From assembly GCF_900187405.1 (NCBI RefSeq), contig NZ_LT896716.1, forward strand, positions 1,736,001-1,800,000: a stretch of 64,000 nt of DNA, read 5' to 3'. Positions 56,510 to 64,000 of the stretch are shown here, piece by piece. The position numbers and the translations under genes are program-made. Each line of letters starts with the position of its first letter. The stretch's first letter is position 1. The stretch is from Geobacter sp. DSM 9736. GTDB lineage: Bacteria; Desulfobacterota; Desulfuromonadia; Geobacterales; Geobacteraceae. Below the pieces are notes generated by a model. The model ran no database searches. It worked only from the letters and a program-made list of their open reading frames with translations, and had not been told where the DNA came from.

Positions 56510-57802
56510 TTGGCATTTGAACAGTTCAATCTAGACAAGAGGGTGATGGAGGGGGTCCGAAAGGCCGGGTATACATCCCCCACACCCATCCAGGAGCGTG
56601 GAATCCCCGCGGTCCTGGCAGGCGGCGACATCATGGGCCTTGCCCAGACCGGTACCGGCAAAACAGCAGCTTTCCTCCTTCCCATCCTCCAGCGGCTGCT
56701 GAAGGGGGAACGACGCCGGGTGCGCGCACTGGTGGTCGCTCCTACGCGGGAACTTGCCGCGCAGATCGACGAAGCAGCAAATACGCTGGGCGCCGCTACG
56801 GGCTTGCGAAGCACCGCCCTTTTCGGCGGGGTGAACATCAAGCGGCAGATCGAGGAGATCCGCAAGGGTGTGGAGATAGTCGTGGCCTGCCCCGGACGGC
56901 TCCTCGACCACATCGGCCAAGGGACCATCGACCTCTCCCATATCGAGGTGCTTGTCCTCGACGAGGCCGACCAGATGTTCGACATGGGATTTTTTCCCGA
57001 CATCCGCCGTATCCTTAAGCACCTCCCGGCGAAGCGGCAGACGCTCCTCTTTTCCGCAACGATGCCGGACGAGATCCGGAAGCTGGCGAGCGAAGTCCTG
57101 CATAGCCCGAAAGCGATCCAGGTCGGCAGGACCGCCCCTGCAGTCACCGTGAGCCATGCAATCTACCCGGTGGCGCAGCACCTCAAGACACCGCTCCTGC
57201 TGGAACTCCTGAAGAAGAACGACGGAGAATCCATTCTAGTCTTCACCCGCACCAAGCACCGCGCCAAGAGGCTTCATGAACAGCTCTCGAAAGCGGGGCA
57301 CAAAGCGACTTCGCTCCAGGGGAACCTTTCCCAGAATCGCCGCCAGGAGGCGATGGAAGGTTTCCGCAACGGCACGTACCGCATCCTGGCAGCAACCGAT
57401 ATCGCCGCCCGTGGGATCGACGTCTCGCAGATTTCGCACGTCATCAACTACGACATCCCTGATACCCCTGAGACCTATATACACCGGATCGGCCGTACCG
57501 GCCGCGCAGCCCGTACCGGCGACGCCTTCACATTCGTCACCACCGACGACACGGCGATGGTGAAATCCATCGAGCGGCTGCTCGGGAGCGCAATCGAACG
57601 CCGGATGGTAGAGGAATTCGACTACTCGGCTCCGGCCCCGGAAGTGACGCAAGCTCCGCGAACCGCCAGACCGCCGCGAGCTGCCAAAGGCCCGGCCCAA
57701 AAAGAAGGCGGGCCCCGACGCCAGCCCCATGCACCTGAAACGAAACATGGGTCGGTAAAACCTCGTGGTACAAGGCGTACTTCTCCGCGAAAGCAGGGAT
57801 AG
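56510..57802 (+). CDS. DEAD-box RNA helicase (RhlE-like)
   Basis: 430 residues. Q motif FEQFNLDKRVMEGVRKAGYTSPTPIQ, Walker A AQTGTGKT, PTRELAAQI, DEAD box VLDEADQMFDMGF, SAT, and in the second RecA domain ILVFTRTKHRAKRL, ATDIAARGIDV, HRIGRTGRAARTG. The C-terminal tail is basic and disordered, rich in Pro/Arg. It unwinds RNA in ribosome assembly or decay. The start is TTG with GGGAG six bases upstream. Expression must pass a leader terminator. Confidence 0.92.
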   Translation: MAFEQFNLDKRVMEGVRKAGYTSPTPIQERGIPAVLAGGDIMGLAQTGTGKTAAFLLPILQRLLKGERRRVRALVVAPTRELAAQIDEAANTLGAATGLRSTALFGGVNIKRQIEEIRKGVEIVVACPGRLLDHIGQGTIDLSHIEVLVLDEADQMFDMGFFPDIRRILKHLPAKRQTLLFSATMPDEIRKLASEVLHSPKAIQVGRTAPAVTVSHAIYPVAQHLKTPLLLELLKKNDGESILVFTRTKHRAKRLHEQLSKAGHKATSLQGNLSQNRRQEAMEGFRNGTYRILAATDIAARGIDVSQISHVINYDIPDTPETYIHRIGRTGRAARTGDAFTFVTTDDTAMVKSIERLLGSAIERRMVEEFDYSAPAPEVTQAPRTARPPRAAKGPAQKEGGPRRQPHAPETKHGSVKPRGTRRTSPRKQG

Positions 57803-57868
57803 TCTCGACATCCACACTCGTCCCTAGGTCTCATCCCTGAACTGCCAACCGGATATGACCCTCTTCTA

Positions 57869-57897
57869 ACCCCGTCTTCAAAGGCGGGGTTTTTTTG
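57869..57897 (+). terminator. Terminator of the helicase gene
   Basis: CCCCG/CGGGG hairpin (57870-57889) followed by seven T residues. The remaining part of the 220-base gap up to rubrerythrin probably holds its promoter: TTGCCG and TAGTAT with 16 bp between, near 57899-57926. Confidence 0.8.
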
Positions 57898-58022
57898 TTG
57901 CCGGACTGAAATATCTCTGTAGTATACTTTCTTCCTCCCGATATGCAGGTACGGCACGGGAGGCCGATTCGGTTACCGGACCGGGATGTTTCCCGGCACA
58001 TTGCCCACAGGAGGAGTCGTCG

Positions 58023-58520
58023 ATGTCGAAGTCGGAAGAATATCTGAAAGAGGCGTTCGCGGGAGAATCACAGGCTAACAGGAAGTACCTGGCCTTCGCG
58101 AAGCAGGCGGAGAAAGAAGGGTTTCATCAGGCAGCCAGGCTGTTTCGCGCTGCCGCCGAGGCGGAGACCATACACGCCCACAATCACCTCAGGGCACTGG
58201 GGGGAATCAGAAGCACCAGGGAGAACCTTCAGGAAGCGGTGGCGGGAGAAACGCACGAATTCAAGGAAATGTACCCACCCATGATCGAGGCGGCGGTCGC
58301 CGAAGGGGCCACCCAGGCGGAACGCTCCTTCCGCTTCGCCAATGAAGTGGAAAAGGTCCATGCAGAGCTCTACCGGAAGATGCTCGACTCCCTCGAAGTC
58401 GGGGCCGAAACGTGGGACTACTACATCTGTCCCGTCTGCGGCCATACGGTAGAGAGGCAAGCGCCGGAAGCTTGCGTGGTTTGTGGCGCCAAAGGATCGG
58501 TCTTCTTCAAAGCTCCCTAG
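58023..58520 (+). CDS. rbr: Rubrerythrin
   Basis: 165 residues. An N-terminal four-helix diiron domain (EAFAGESQANRKYLAF, EAETIHAHNH, EAVAGETHEFKEMY, ERSFRFANEVEKVH) and a C-terminal rubredoxin-like Fe(SCys)4 domain (YICPVCGHTV...ACVVCGAKGSVF). It reduces hydrogen peroxide in anaerobes, in the cytoplasm. GGAGGAGT lies upstream of the ATG. Confidence 0.93.
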   Translation: MSKSEEYLKEAFAGESQANRKYLAFAKQAEKEGFHQAARLFRAAAEAETIHAHNHLRALGGIRSTRENLQEAVAGETHEFKEMYPPMIEAAVAEGATQAERSFRFANEVEKVHAELYRKMLDSLEVGAETWDYYICPVCGHTVERQAPEACVVCGAKGSVFFKAP

Positions 58521-58523
58521 AGG

Positions 58524-58637
58524 ACGCCATATTCGCGCCCTTCCGCCGCCGGCTCCTCCTCAGGCTCCTCGACGTAGCGCTGCTACGCCTGCGGGCCATC
58601 GTTCAGCGCCGACGACGGAATCATCGCGAATCTGACG
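58524..58637. repeat. Large palindromic dispersed element, copy B
   Basis: Centre GTAGCGCTGCTACGCC (58575 on) is shared with copy A at 43404-43422 (read in reverse). The arms GACGCCATATTCGCG (58524 on) and CGCGAATCTGACGCC (58623-58637) are imperfect inverted repeats. From there to the ABC-F terminator (58763) nothing was recognised. Confidence 0.65.
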
Positions 58638-58756
58638 CCGCTATCGACATCAATGGGTGGGGGTGCTACCCGGTCTTGCCCACTGCTCAGCGCAGAGGCT
58701 GTTTAGAACAACCTTGGTTTGCAAACCCGAGGCTGAAAGATCCTCGGGAGCAGTTC

Positions 58757-58799
58757 GAAAAAAGCCCCGTCCGCAACGAAGAACGTTGCGGCGGGCTTT
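58757..58799 (-). terminator. Terminator of the ABC-F gene
   Basis: AAGCCCGCCGCAACG/CGTTGCGGACGGGGCTT hairpin (58763-58799) with TTTTTTCG after it on the minus strand. Confidence 0.85.
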
Positions 58800-58807
58800 T
58801 CCATTTG

Positions 58808-60442
58808 CTACAGGCTCAGTTCGGCATGTCCCTGATACATCTCGTCCCTGAGCGCCGTTATCTCGGCGTTCTCCAGGTAGTCGTCGAACTCCATCACCCT
58901 GTCGATGATCCCCAGCGGCGTGATTTCCACTATTCGGTTAGCTACGGTGGAAACAAGCTGGTGATCGTGGGATGAGAAGAGCACCACTTCGGTGAAGGCG
59001 ATAAGCCCGTTGTTGAGGGCGGTGATCGATTCGAGGTCCAGATGGTTGGTAGGCTCGTCGAGGATAAGGGCGTTGGCGCCCGATAGCATCATCTTCGAGA
59101 GCATGCAACGTACCCGCTCCCCACCGGAAATGACGCTCGCCTTCTTGGTCGCCTCATCGCCGGAAAAGAGCATCCGACCGAGAAAGCCGCGAGCGAATGA
59201 CTCGCCGTCGCAAGGCGGGAACTGGCAGAGCCAGTCGATGAGAGACAGGTCGTTGTTGAAGTAGGCGCCGTTCTCACGCGGGAAGTAGGAGGGAGTGATG
59301 GTAACCCCCCAGCGGAAACTCCCAGCGTCCGGCTCCAGCTCCCCTGCCAGTATCTGAAAGAGGGTTGTCTTCGCCAGAGCGTTCCCACCGACGAAGGCGA
59401 TCTTGTCCCCCCGGTCGACGGTGAGGGTCAGGTCGTTGAGCACCTTCACCCCATCGATGGACTTGGTGAGCCCCTTGATCTCGAGAATCACGTCGCCGCA
59501 GGTCCGCTCAGGCTTGAAGACGATGTAGGGGCTCTTCCGCGAAGAGACTGGCATTTCTTCGACAGTCAGCTTCTCCAGGAGCCGCTTGCGCGAGGTCGCC
59601 TGCCTGGCTTTTGAAGCATTGGAACTGAAGCGCTGGATGAACGCCTTGAGCTCCTCCGCCTTCTCGGAGCTCTTCCGGTTCGCCTCCTGCTTCTGGCGCA
59701 GCGTGAGCTGGCTCGCCTCGTACCAGAAGTCGTAATTCCCCACGTACACCTTGATCATTCCGAAGTCGATGTCGGCGATATGGGTGCAGACCTGATTGAG
59801 GAAGTGGCGGTCGTGGGAAACTACGATCACGGTGTTCTGAAAGCGGGAGAGAAAATCCTCCAGCCAGGAGATCGACCTGAGGTCCAGATGGTTCGTCGGC
59901 TCGTCGAGCAGCAGCACGTCGGGGTTCCCGAAGAGTGCCTGCGCGAGCAGCACCCGGACCTTCTCGCCGCTCTCCAGTTCTTTCATCTTCCTGTGGCGAA
60001 GGTCCTCGGGAATCCCGAGACCGTTCAGGAGCACCGCCGCCTCGCTCTCAGCCTCGTACCCGTTCATCTCGGCAAACTCAGCTTCCAGCTCTGCGGAACG
60101 TATGCCGTCCTCCTCGCTGAACTCACTCTTCGAATAGATCGCCTCCCGCTCCGTCATCACCCTGTAGAGCCGCTCGTGCCCCATGATGACGGTATTGAAG
60201 ACCGTTTCCTCGTCAAAGGCGAACTGGTCCTGCTTGAGAACGGCAATCCGCTCGCCGGGAGAAACTGTGATCTCCCCCTTGTCGCACTCCACCTCCCCCG
60301 CCAGGATCTTGAGAAACGTGGATTTCCCCGCGCCGTTGGCCCCGATGAGCCCATAACAGTTGCCGGGGGTGAACTTTATGTTTACGTCCTTGAAGAGGAC
60401 TCGCTTCCCGTACGATAGTGTGACGTTGTTTGCTGCGATCAT
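58808..60442 (-). CDS. ABC-F family ATPase (YbiT-like)
   Basis: 544 residues: two ABC domains joined by a linker (about 240-320) and no membrane segments. Domain 1: GANGAGKST, LESGEKVRVLLAQA, VLLLDEPTNHLDL. Domain 2: Walker A reads GGNALAKTT (Ala where Gly is usual), ISGGERVRCML, ALILDEPTNHLDL. Such proteins act on the ribosome to adjust translation rather than in transport. It lies behind a leader with its own promoter and terminator. Confidence 0.9.
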   Translation of the reverse strand: MIAANNVTLSYGKRVLFKDVNIKFTPGNCYGLIGANGAGKSTFLKILAGEVECDKGEITVSPGERIAVLKQDQFAFDEETVFNTVIMGHERLYRVMTEREAIYSKSEFSEEDGIRSAELEAEFAEMNGYEAESEAAVLLNGLGIPEDLRHRKMKELESGEKVRVLLAQALFGNPDVLLLDEPTNHLDLRSISWLEDFLSRFQNTVIVVSHDRHFLNQVCTHIADIDFGMIKVYVGNYDFWYEASQLTLRQKQEANRKSSEKAEELKAFIQRFSSNASKARQATSRKRLLEKLTVEEMPVSSRKSPYIVFKPERTCGDVILEIKGLTKSIDGVKVLNDLTLTVDRGDKIAFVGGNALAKTTLFQILAGELEPDAGSFRWGVTITPSYFPRENGAYFNNDLSLIDWLCQFPPCDGESFARGFLGRMLFSGDEATKKASVISGGERVRCMLSKMMLSGANALILDEPTNHLDLESITALNNGLIAFTEVVLFSSHDHQLVSTVANRIVEITPLGIIDRVMEFDDYLENAEITALRDEMYQGHAELSL

Positions 60443-60510
60443 TTCTGACTCTCTTTCCTATCCTCAAGTTTGGGGGCACTTCACCAAGCATGAAACTTGC
60501 TTTGCCCAAT

Positions 60511-60537
60511 AAAAAACCACAGGGATGTCCCCTGTGG
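60511..60537 (-). terminator. Terminator/attenuator in the ABC-F leader
   Basis: CCACAGGG (60517-60524) pairs with CCCTGTGG (60530-60537), and the minus-strand reading continues into six T residues (60516 down to 60511). It lies 69 bases before the ABC-F start and 19 bases after the -10 of the promoter, so it can only stop the gene's own transcript. Confidence 0.75.
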
Positions 60538-60555
60538 CTCATCTTCCGCCACTAC

Positions 60556-60584
60556 TCTATAGCATGTTCCTGTGGCAGAGGCAA
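60556..60584 (-). promoter_or_regulatory. Sigma-70 promoter of the ABC-F gene
   Basis: On the minus strand TTGCCT (60579-60584) and TATAGA (60556-60561) have a 17-bp spacer, and the terminator hairpin follows. Confidence 0.6.
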
Positions 60585-60698
60585 GGGGTCGGGCTTCTGT
60601 GTGGAAAGATACCCTCTTCCCCCATGAAATTCACCGCATCTATGGACCTGTCCCCTCTCTGCTATACTTTATAAAAAAGTTCCACAAGACGGTATCGC

Positions 60699-61028
60699 AT
60701 GAAAGTAACCATCCACAAATTCATCCAGGGAGAGCGCCTGCCACACCTGGTCCCCCCTGCGTACCGTGAAGAGGTGGCCCGTCGCACACGGCCGAACTGG
60801 ATATACTCCCTCCTGCTCTTCGCCCACAACAGGCGTGACGTGGTGCCCTCTCCGCCTGTCCGGAGGGGGCTGAGGAGACTCGGAGAAGCCGCGCCCGACG
60901 GCATAGTGCTCGTAGGCGCTGTCTTTACCGAGGAAGCGCGCCACCTGGTGGAAGGGATGAAGGCGACGATCGTGACAATGCACAGGACATACTGGACCGA
61001 TGAGTCGGCCCGACTTCGCCAGCATTGA
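60699..61028 (+). CDS. Hypothetical protein, 109 residues
   Basis: A basic soluble protein without signal or membrane segment (TIHKFIQGERLPHLVPPAYREEVARRTRPNW). A possible -10 TATACT lies at 60662-60667. The ribosome binding site is weak. An antisense frame covers most of it; I preferred the plus frame because it is followed closely by the PAS-like gene and its ends are clean. Family not recognised. Confidence 0.5.
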   Translation: MKVTIHKFIQGERLPHLVPPAYREEVARRTRPNWIYSLLLFAHNRRDVVPSPPVRRGLRRLGEAAPDGIVLVGAVFTEEARHLVEGMKATIVTMHRTYWTDESARLRQH

Positions 61029-61055
61029 GCGGGGAATGAGACCCCAGGGGATGGA

Positions 61056-61670
61056 ATGAACGTGAAACGGTACCACGAGAGCTTTCCGGCCATACTCGAT
61101 ATCTTCAACCTGGAGACCCTGGAAAAGGACCCGCACTCTATCTATGGTCTGGGCGAAGACATGACCTTACACTATCTGAACCCGGGATGGTTCAGGTTCG
61201 CTGAGGAAAACGGCGGGGAACCGGCGATCTCCGAGAGGTTCAAGATAGGGACCAGCATTCTCGATGCCATCTCTGGGCCCCTGAAGGATTTCTACCACCA
61301 GGCGTTCCGGATTCCCCTGCAAACCGGAGAAGTCTGGAACCACGACTATGAGTGCTCCTCTTCCGAAACGTTACGAGTGTTTCATCTCTCTGCATATCCG
61401 TTGCACAACAGGAAGGGGCTGGTCGTCGTAAACAGCCTGATCAGGGAGCAACCCCACGACCGTAAGGCATTCAACCCTATGTATGAGCTGTACACCCAGA
61501 AGTCGGGCATGATAAGCCAATGCAGCAACTGCCGTCGCGTGCAGCGTCCCTCGGAGCCGGAAGTGTGGGACTGGGTCCCGGCGTGGGTACAACGGATGCC
61601 GGCCAATGTGAGCCACGATCTCTGCCTGATATGCTATGAGTACTACTACGAATTCAACTTCAGGAGATGA
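61056..61670 (+). CDS. PAS-like protein with C-terminal CxxC...CxxC motif
   Basis: 204 residues, soluble. An N-terminal PAS-like region (ILDIFNLETLEKDPHSIYGLGEDMTLHYLNPGWFRFAEENGG) ends near residue 140; then SQCSNCRRVQRPSEPEVWDW and SHDLCLICYEYYYEF give two CxxC pairs. This ending resembles the short metal-motif tail on some PAS or receiver proteins. Role unknown; probable sensor or adaptor. The 3' end is 12 bp from the convergent deformylase gene. Confidence 0.7.
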   Translation: MNVKRYHESFPAILDIFNLETLEKDPHSIYGLGEDMTLHYLNPGWFRFAEENGGEPAISERFKIGTSILDAISGPLKDFYHQAFRIPLQTGEVWNHDYECSSSETLRVFHLSAYPLHNRKGLVVVNSLIREQPHDRKAFNPMYELYTQKSGMISQCSNCRRVQRPSEPEVWDWVPAWVQRMPANVSHDLCLICYEYYYEFNFRR

Positions 61671-61681
61671 AGGGGGTCACT

Positions 61682-62212
61682 TCAGCCCTGCTCCATCAGT
61701 CTCGCGTACTCCTTCTCCGTAACCAGCTCTCTCGAATCCTGCACCCGGTCTACGAATACCACCCCCCGCACGTGATCGTACTCGTGCTGGAAGACGCGCG
61801 CTGCAAAACCCTCGAACTCCTCCTCGACCAGGTCGCCCGCACGCGTCAGGTACCGTACCCTTATCCGGATGTGCCGGGAGACTGGGGCACGAAGGCCGGG
61901 AATGCTGAGACACCCTTCCCAATCCTTCTCCATCTCGTCCGACGCCCAGATTATCTCGGGATTGATCATAGCCGTCGGCGCCGTCCGGGGTGCGTTCGGA
62001 TACCGCGGACTCGGGCGCGGCGCGACGATGAAAAGGGAGAGCGGCTCGAAGACCTGAGGGGCAGCTATACCCACCCCCTGCGCTTGCTCCATCGTTACCT
62101 GCATATCGTCTATGAGCCGCTGCAGCACAGGATCGCCAGGGTCCGCAACCCTTCCTGCCACCTCCCGCAAGACCGGCTGCCCCAGTTGCGCTATTTCCCT
62201 CGATACCGGCAT
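61682..62212 (-). CDS. def: Peptide deformylase
   Basis: 176 residues. All three motifs are present: GVGIAAPQV, EGCLSIPG and QHEYDHVRG, the last with the two metal-binding histidines and catalytic Glu. It removes the formyl group from new proteins. AAGGAGCGG lies upstream of the ATG. Confidence 0.94.
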   Translation of the reverse strand: MPVSREIAQLGQPVLREVAGRVADPGDPVLQRLIDDMQVTMEQAQGVGIAAPQVFEPLSLFIVAPRPSPRYPNAPRTAPTAMINPEIIWASDEMEKDWEGCLSIPGLRAPVSRHIRIRVRYLTRAGDLVEEEFEGFAARVFQHEYDHVRGVVFVDRVQDSRELVTEKEYARLMEQG

Positions 62213-62226
62213 ATACCGCTCCTTGT

Positions 62227-62258
62227 AAAAAAAGCCGCTTTCCCCACGGAAAACGGCT
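62227..62258 (-). terminator. Terminator between the HhH gene and def
   Basis: AGCCG/CGGCT-type hairpin (62233-62258) followed on the minus strand by a T-run (62233 down to 62227), immediately before the def ribosome binding site. Confidence 0.75.
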
Positions 62259-62313
62259 CATCGGTATCCTCTCGTTCTTGAAGTATCGTGCCGGAAGTTC
62301 CTCCCACAGAGGG

Positions 62314-62613
62314 TCAACCCATCCCCCTTCCTCCGGACTGCTGATATCCTCTCCGCCACTCCCTCTTCTCCAGGCGCCGGGGTTCCTCCTCGTCGCTGAC
62401 GGATATCTGAACCGTGTCACGAAGAATCATTACTTCGTCGGCAGAGAGCTGGGGTATCCGCATCAGCTCCTCCATCGACCTTATCCAGGCGTGCCGCTCG
62501 CGATACCGGACAATCGCATCCACGGCCTCCCAGCTCAATCCTTCTATAGTCTCCAGCTCCTCACGCGGCGCAGTATTCACATCCATCTTCTCTTCCAGGA
62601 CCCGTTCCGCCAT
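62314..62613 (-). CDS. Helix-hairpin-helix (ComEA-like) domain protein
   Basis: 99 residues. The core MDVNTAPREELETIEGLSWEAVDAIVRYRERHAWIRSMEEL contains the NTAxxEEL...IxG HhH repeat of ComEA-type domains, which binds DNA backbone or protein. There is no signal peptide when read from the ATG at 62613, which has GGGAGGTTGGT upstream, so it is not a canonical DNA-uptake protein. The C-terminus is basic and Gly-rich. Confidence 0.75.
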   Translation of the reverse strand: MAERVLEEKMDVNTAPREELETIEGLSWEAVDAIVRYRERHAWIRSMEELMRIPQLSADEVMILRDTVQISVSDEEEPRRLEKREWRRGYQQSGGRGMG

Positions 62614-62698
62614 ACCAACCTCCCTCACCGGCCATGGCCGTGTCTTATTTATATTAAATTCTACGGTCCGCAGCCGCAAGGTCAACCATGGAGCTTGT

Positions 62699-64000
62699 TC
62701 AGCGCACGGAAACGCTGCTCAAGGCAAGATTCCCGCCCTCAACGGTAATCGTACCAGACACTTCCACATTTTCGATGGCGGTCGAGCCGGCAAGCACTCT
62801 GACGCTGCCGGTAATTGCCGTAGTTCCCAGGATTGCGCCGTAGTTTCCGGCGTATCCGCCGCGAATTGTCAGGCTCGTTGTGCGGGAAAAGATTATGCTT
62901 TCTGCAAGGGGGGCACTGAGCTTGATGAGGTCTCCCTCCTCGGCAGCGCCGTAAGCGTGCTGCAGAAAGCTGTAGTACACGGGAACGCTTCGCTCCACCA
63001 TGACCGGCCCACCGTTGGAATTATCATACCTGCCTGCGGGGATGTGGGAAAGATTTCCAGCATTGTCCCGCAACCAGAGCGGTCCTCCGGTTCCAGGCCT
63101 GGTGGTGGCCTGCTGCCACTCCGAACCGTCACGCGACATCTCCACAGGGCCGCATATCGAGGGGTAGACGAGAAAACATGTGTGCCCGTTATCGGCTGCA
63201 TTGAGCGTCCACTCCCCGTAATAGAGTGCCAGCGTCCCCTGCGGCGGAGTCCGATCGACACGTATCGTGACGCCCGTTCCCGGTGTTTCTACATGCAGGT
63301 CGGTACTGGCCCTGCTCCTGATCGTGTAGCTTCCCTCCTGATTTGAGAGGGGGATATCTATTGTCCACATGGAGGTTCCCGCAGCTGCGTACCAGGTGGT
63401 ACCGTCGTCCACGGAAACCTCTACCAGGACAACCGTCCCCCCAGCAGGACCGGGACTGGCCGTCCCAGAAACGGAGAGTACGCTGCCGTTCGTAGCAGAG
63501 CCGGTTCCCGGGCTCGTTATGGTGGAGGTAGGAACATCGCTGGTATCGAGTATGATCGTATCGCCGAAGAGGGCGGTATTTCCTGCAAGGTCCCTCAGTT
63601 CCGCGTATATAGTCTTCTCCCCGTCCCCCGTGGAGAGGGTCCAGTTTCTTTCAGGCTGGGCCGGTTCCCAGTCGGACCACACAGTAGCGTCGTTGCTGAA
63701 CCGGATGAACAGCTCGCCGCATATGCGGGGATATATGCCGGAGCAGCTTACTCCGGGGTCCTGGGCGGTGGCGTGAATGGAGATCAGCACCCCGGTCGAT
63801 GAAGTCGTTGCCGCATCGTTGTCGATCCTGACCGTTCCCGCAGGTGGGGCGGTATCGACGGTCAAACGGATGCCCGGGCCGGGTATCTCCTCTGTGCCCG
63901 CAGCGTCGGTTCCCCGCGCCAGAAGGGTGTAGATCCCGTCGGCGGATGCCTGGAAAGTGTAACTCCAGGCGGCAGTCCCCCCTGCACTGTTCCAGGAGAT
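62699..64000 (-). CDS. Large Ig-like-domain surface protein, C-terminal part (runs off window)
   Basis: The frame stays open to the window end (434 codons), so the start is outside. It is built of Ig-like repeats with D/N-A-G-N-T turns (LRDLAGNTALFGDTIILDT, LARGTDAAGTEEIPGPGIR), and two segments with paired cysteines (VSCSGIYPRICGE, CFLVYPSICGP). The last 60 residues (YAGNYGAILGTTAITG, VSGTITVEGGNLALSSVSVR) look like short beta-helix turns. Such proteins are usually exported and act in adhesion or surface layers. No sorting signal is seen at the end. Confidence 0.75.
   Translation of the reverse strand: MSWNSAGGTAAWSYTFQASADGIYTLLARGTDAAGTEEIPGPGIRLTVDTAPPAGTVRIDNDAATTSSTGVLISIHATAQDPGVSCSGIYPRICGELFIRFSNDATVWSDWEPAQPERNWTLSTGDGEKTIYAELRDLAGNTALFGDTIILDTSDVPTSTITSPGTGSATNGSVLSVSGTASPGPAGGTVVLVEVSVDDGTTWYAAAGTSMWTIDIPLSNQEGSYTIRSRASTDLHVETPGTGVTIRVDRTPPQGTLALYYGEWTLNAADNGHTCFLVYPSICGPVEMSRDGSEWQQATTRPGTGGPLWLRDNAGNLSHIPAGRYDNSNGGPVMVERSVPVYYSFLQHAYGAAEEGDLIKLSAPLAESIIFSRTTSLTIRGGYAGNYGAILGTTAITGSVRVLAGSTAIENVEVSGTITVEGGNLALSSVSVR

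Noticed and set aside
60662-61136. Minus-strand frames opposite the hypothetical gene at 60699
   Set aside because: They run antisense to a plus-strand pair with clean ends and overlap the start of the PAS-like gene; treated as shadows, though the ribosome binding site on the plus strand is weak.

Overview
The window reads as ordinary chromosome of a Geobacter-type bacterium (Desulfuromonadia/Geobacterales). This is inferred from gene content, a visibly GC-rich sequence and gene order. Seen here are a type IV pilus block fused to shikimate genes, a PxxKW cysteine-rich protein, futalosine-type menaquinone synthesis (MqnA), rubrerythrin, and many two-component proteins. Nearly all genes from 1.3 to 46 kb lie on the minus strand; the 46-51 kb block is mostly on the plus strand. 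No rRNA, tRNA, CRISPR, prophage or insertion sequence was recognised.

Layout. (1) 1-4.5 kb: the 5' end of a phosphohexomutase gene, a PxxKW protein, a Nudix hydrolase, mqnA, and the run accB-accC-gcvH. (2) 4.5-16 kb: HTH gene-pilMNOPQ-aroC-aroK-aroB-TPR-roadblock-aroQ-pepQ, closely packed on one strand. It joins the pilus alignment/secretin complex to the shikimate pathway and to a small GTPase-regulator-like protein. (3) 16-29.6 kb: the minor pilin/tip block (pilX, pilW, pilV, fimT-like, a PilY1 with three extra Ig-like domains), a heme-motif DsbC-like protein, a second FimT-like pseudopilin, a PilS/PilR-like two-component pair and the prepilin peptidase pilD. Together the pilM-Q products, the minor pilins, PilY1 and PilD cover processing, alignment, secretion and tip of the pilus; the motor ATPases and the major pilin are not here. 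(4) 29.6-46 kb: housekeeping genes valS, argJ, secA, a pmbA-like gene, a GNAT acetyltransferase, recN and nadK, with a response regulator, a serine hydrolase, a DUF2914 protein and a polytopic membrane protein between them. (5) 46-51 kb: glgP, rarA and pfkA. (6) 51-64 kb: a small cysteine-rich reading frame carrying an in-frame TAG, a histidine kinase paired with an orphan periplasmic binding protein, yaiI, greB, a DEAD-box helicase and an ABC-F protein that each sit behind a leader with its own promoter and terminator, rubrerythrin, a PAS/zinc-motif protein, a deformylase, and the C-terminal part of a large Ig-like surface protein that runs off the window.

The items most worth following up are the two leader regions (56.24-56.49 kb plus strand and 60.51-60.58 kb minus strand), the TAG-interrupted cysteine-rich small gene at 51.14-51.31 kb, the DsbC-like protein with a CXXCH motif inside the pilus cluster, the binding-protein/kinase pair, and a palindromic dispersed repeat seen twice. 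All gene names rest on reading motifs by eye; no database search was run.
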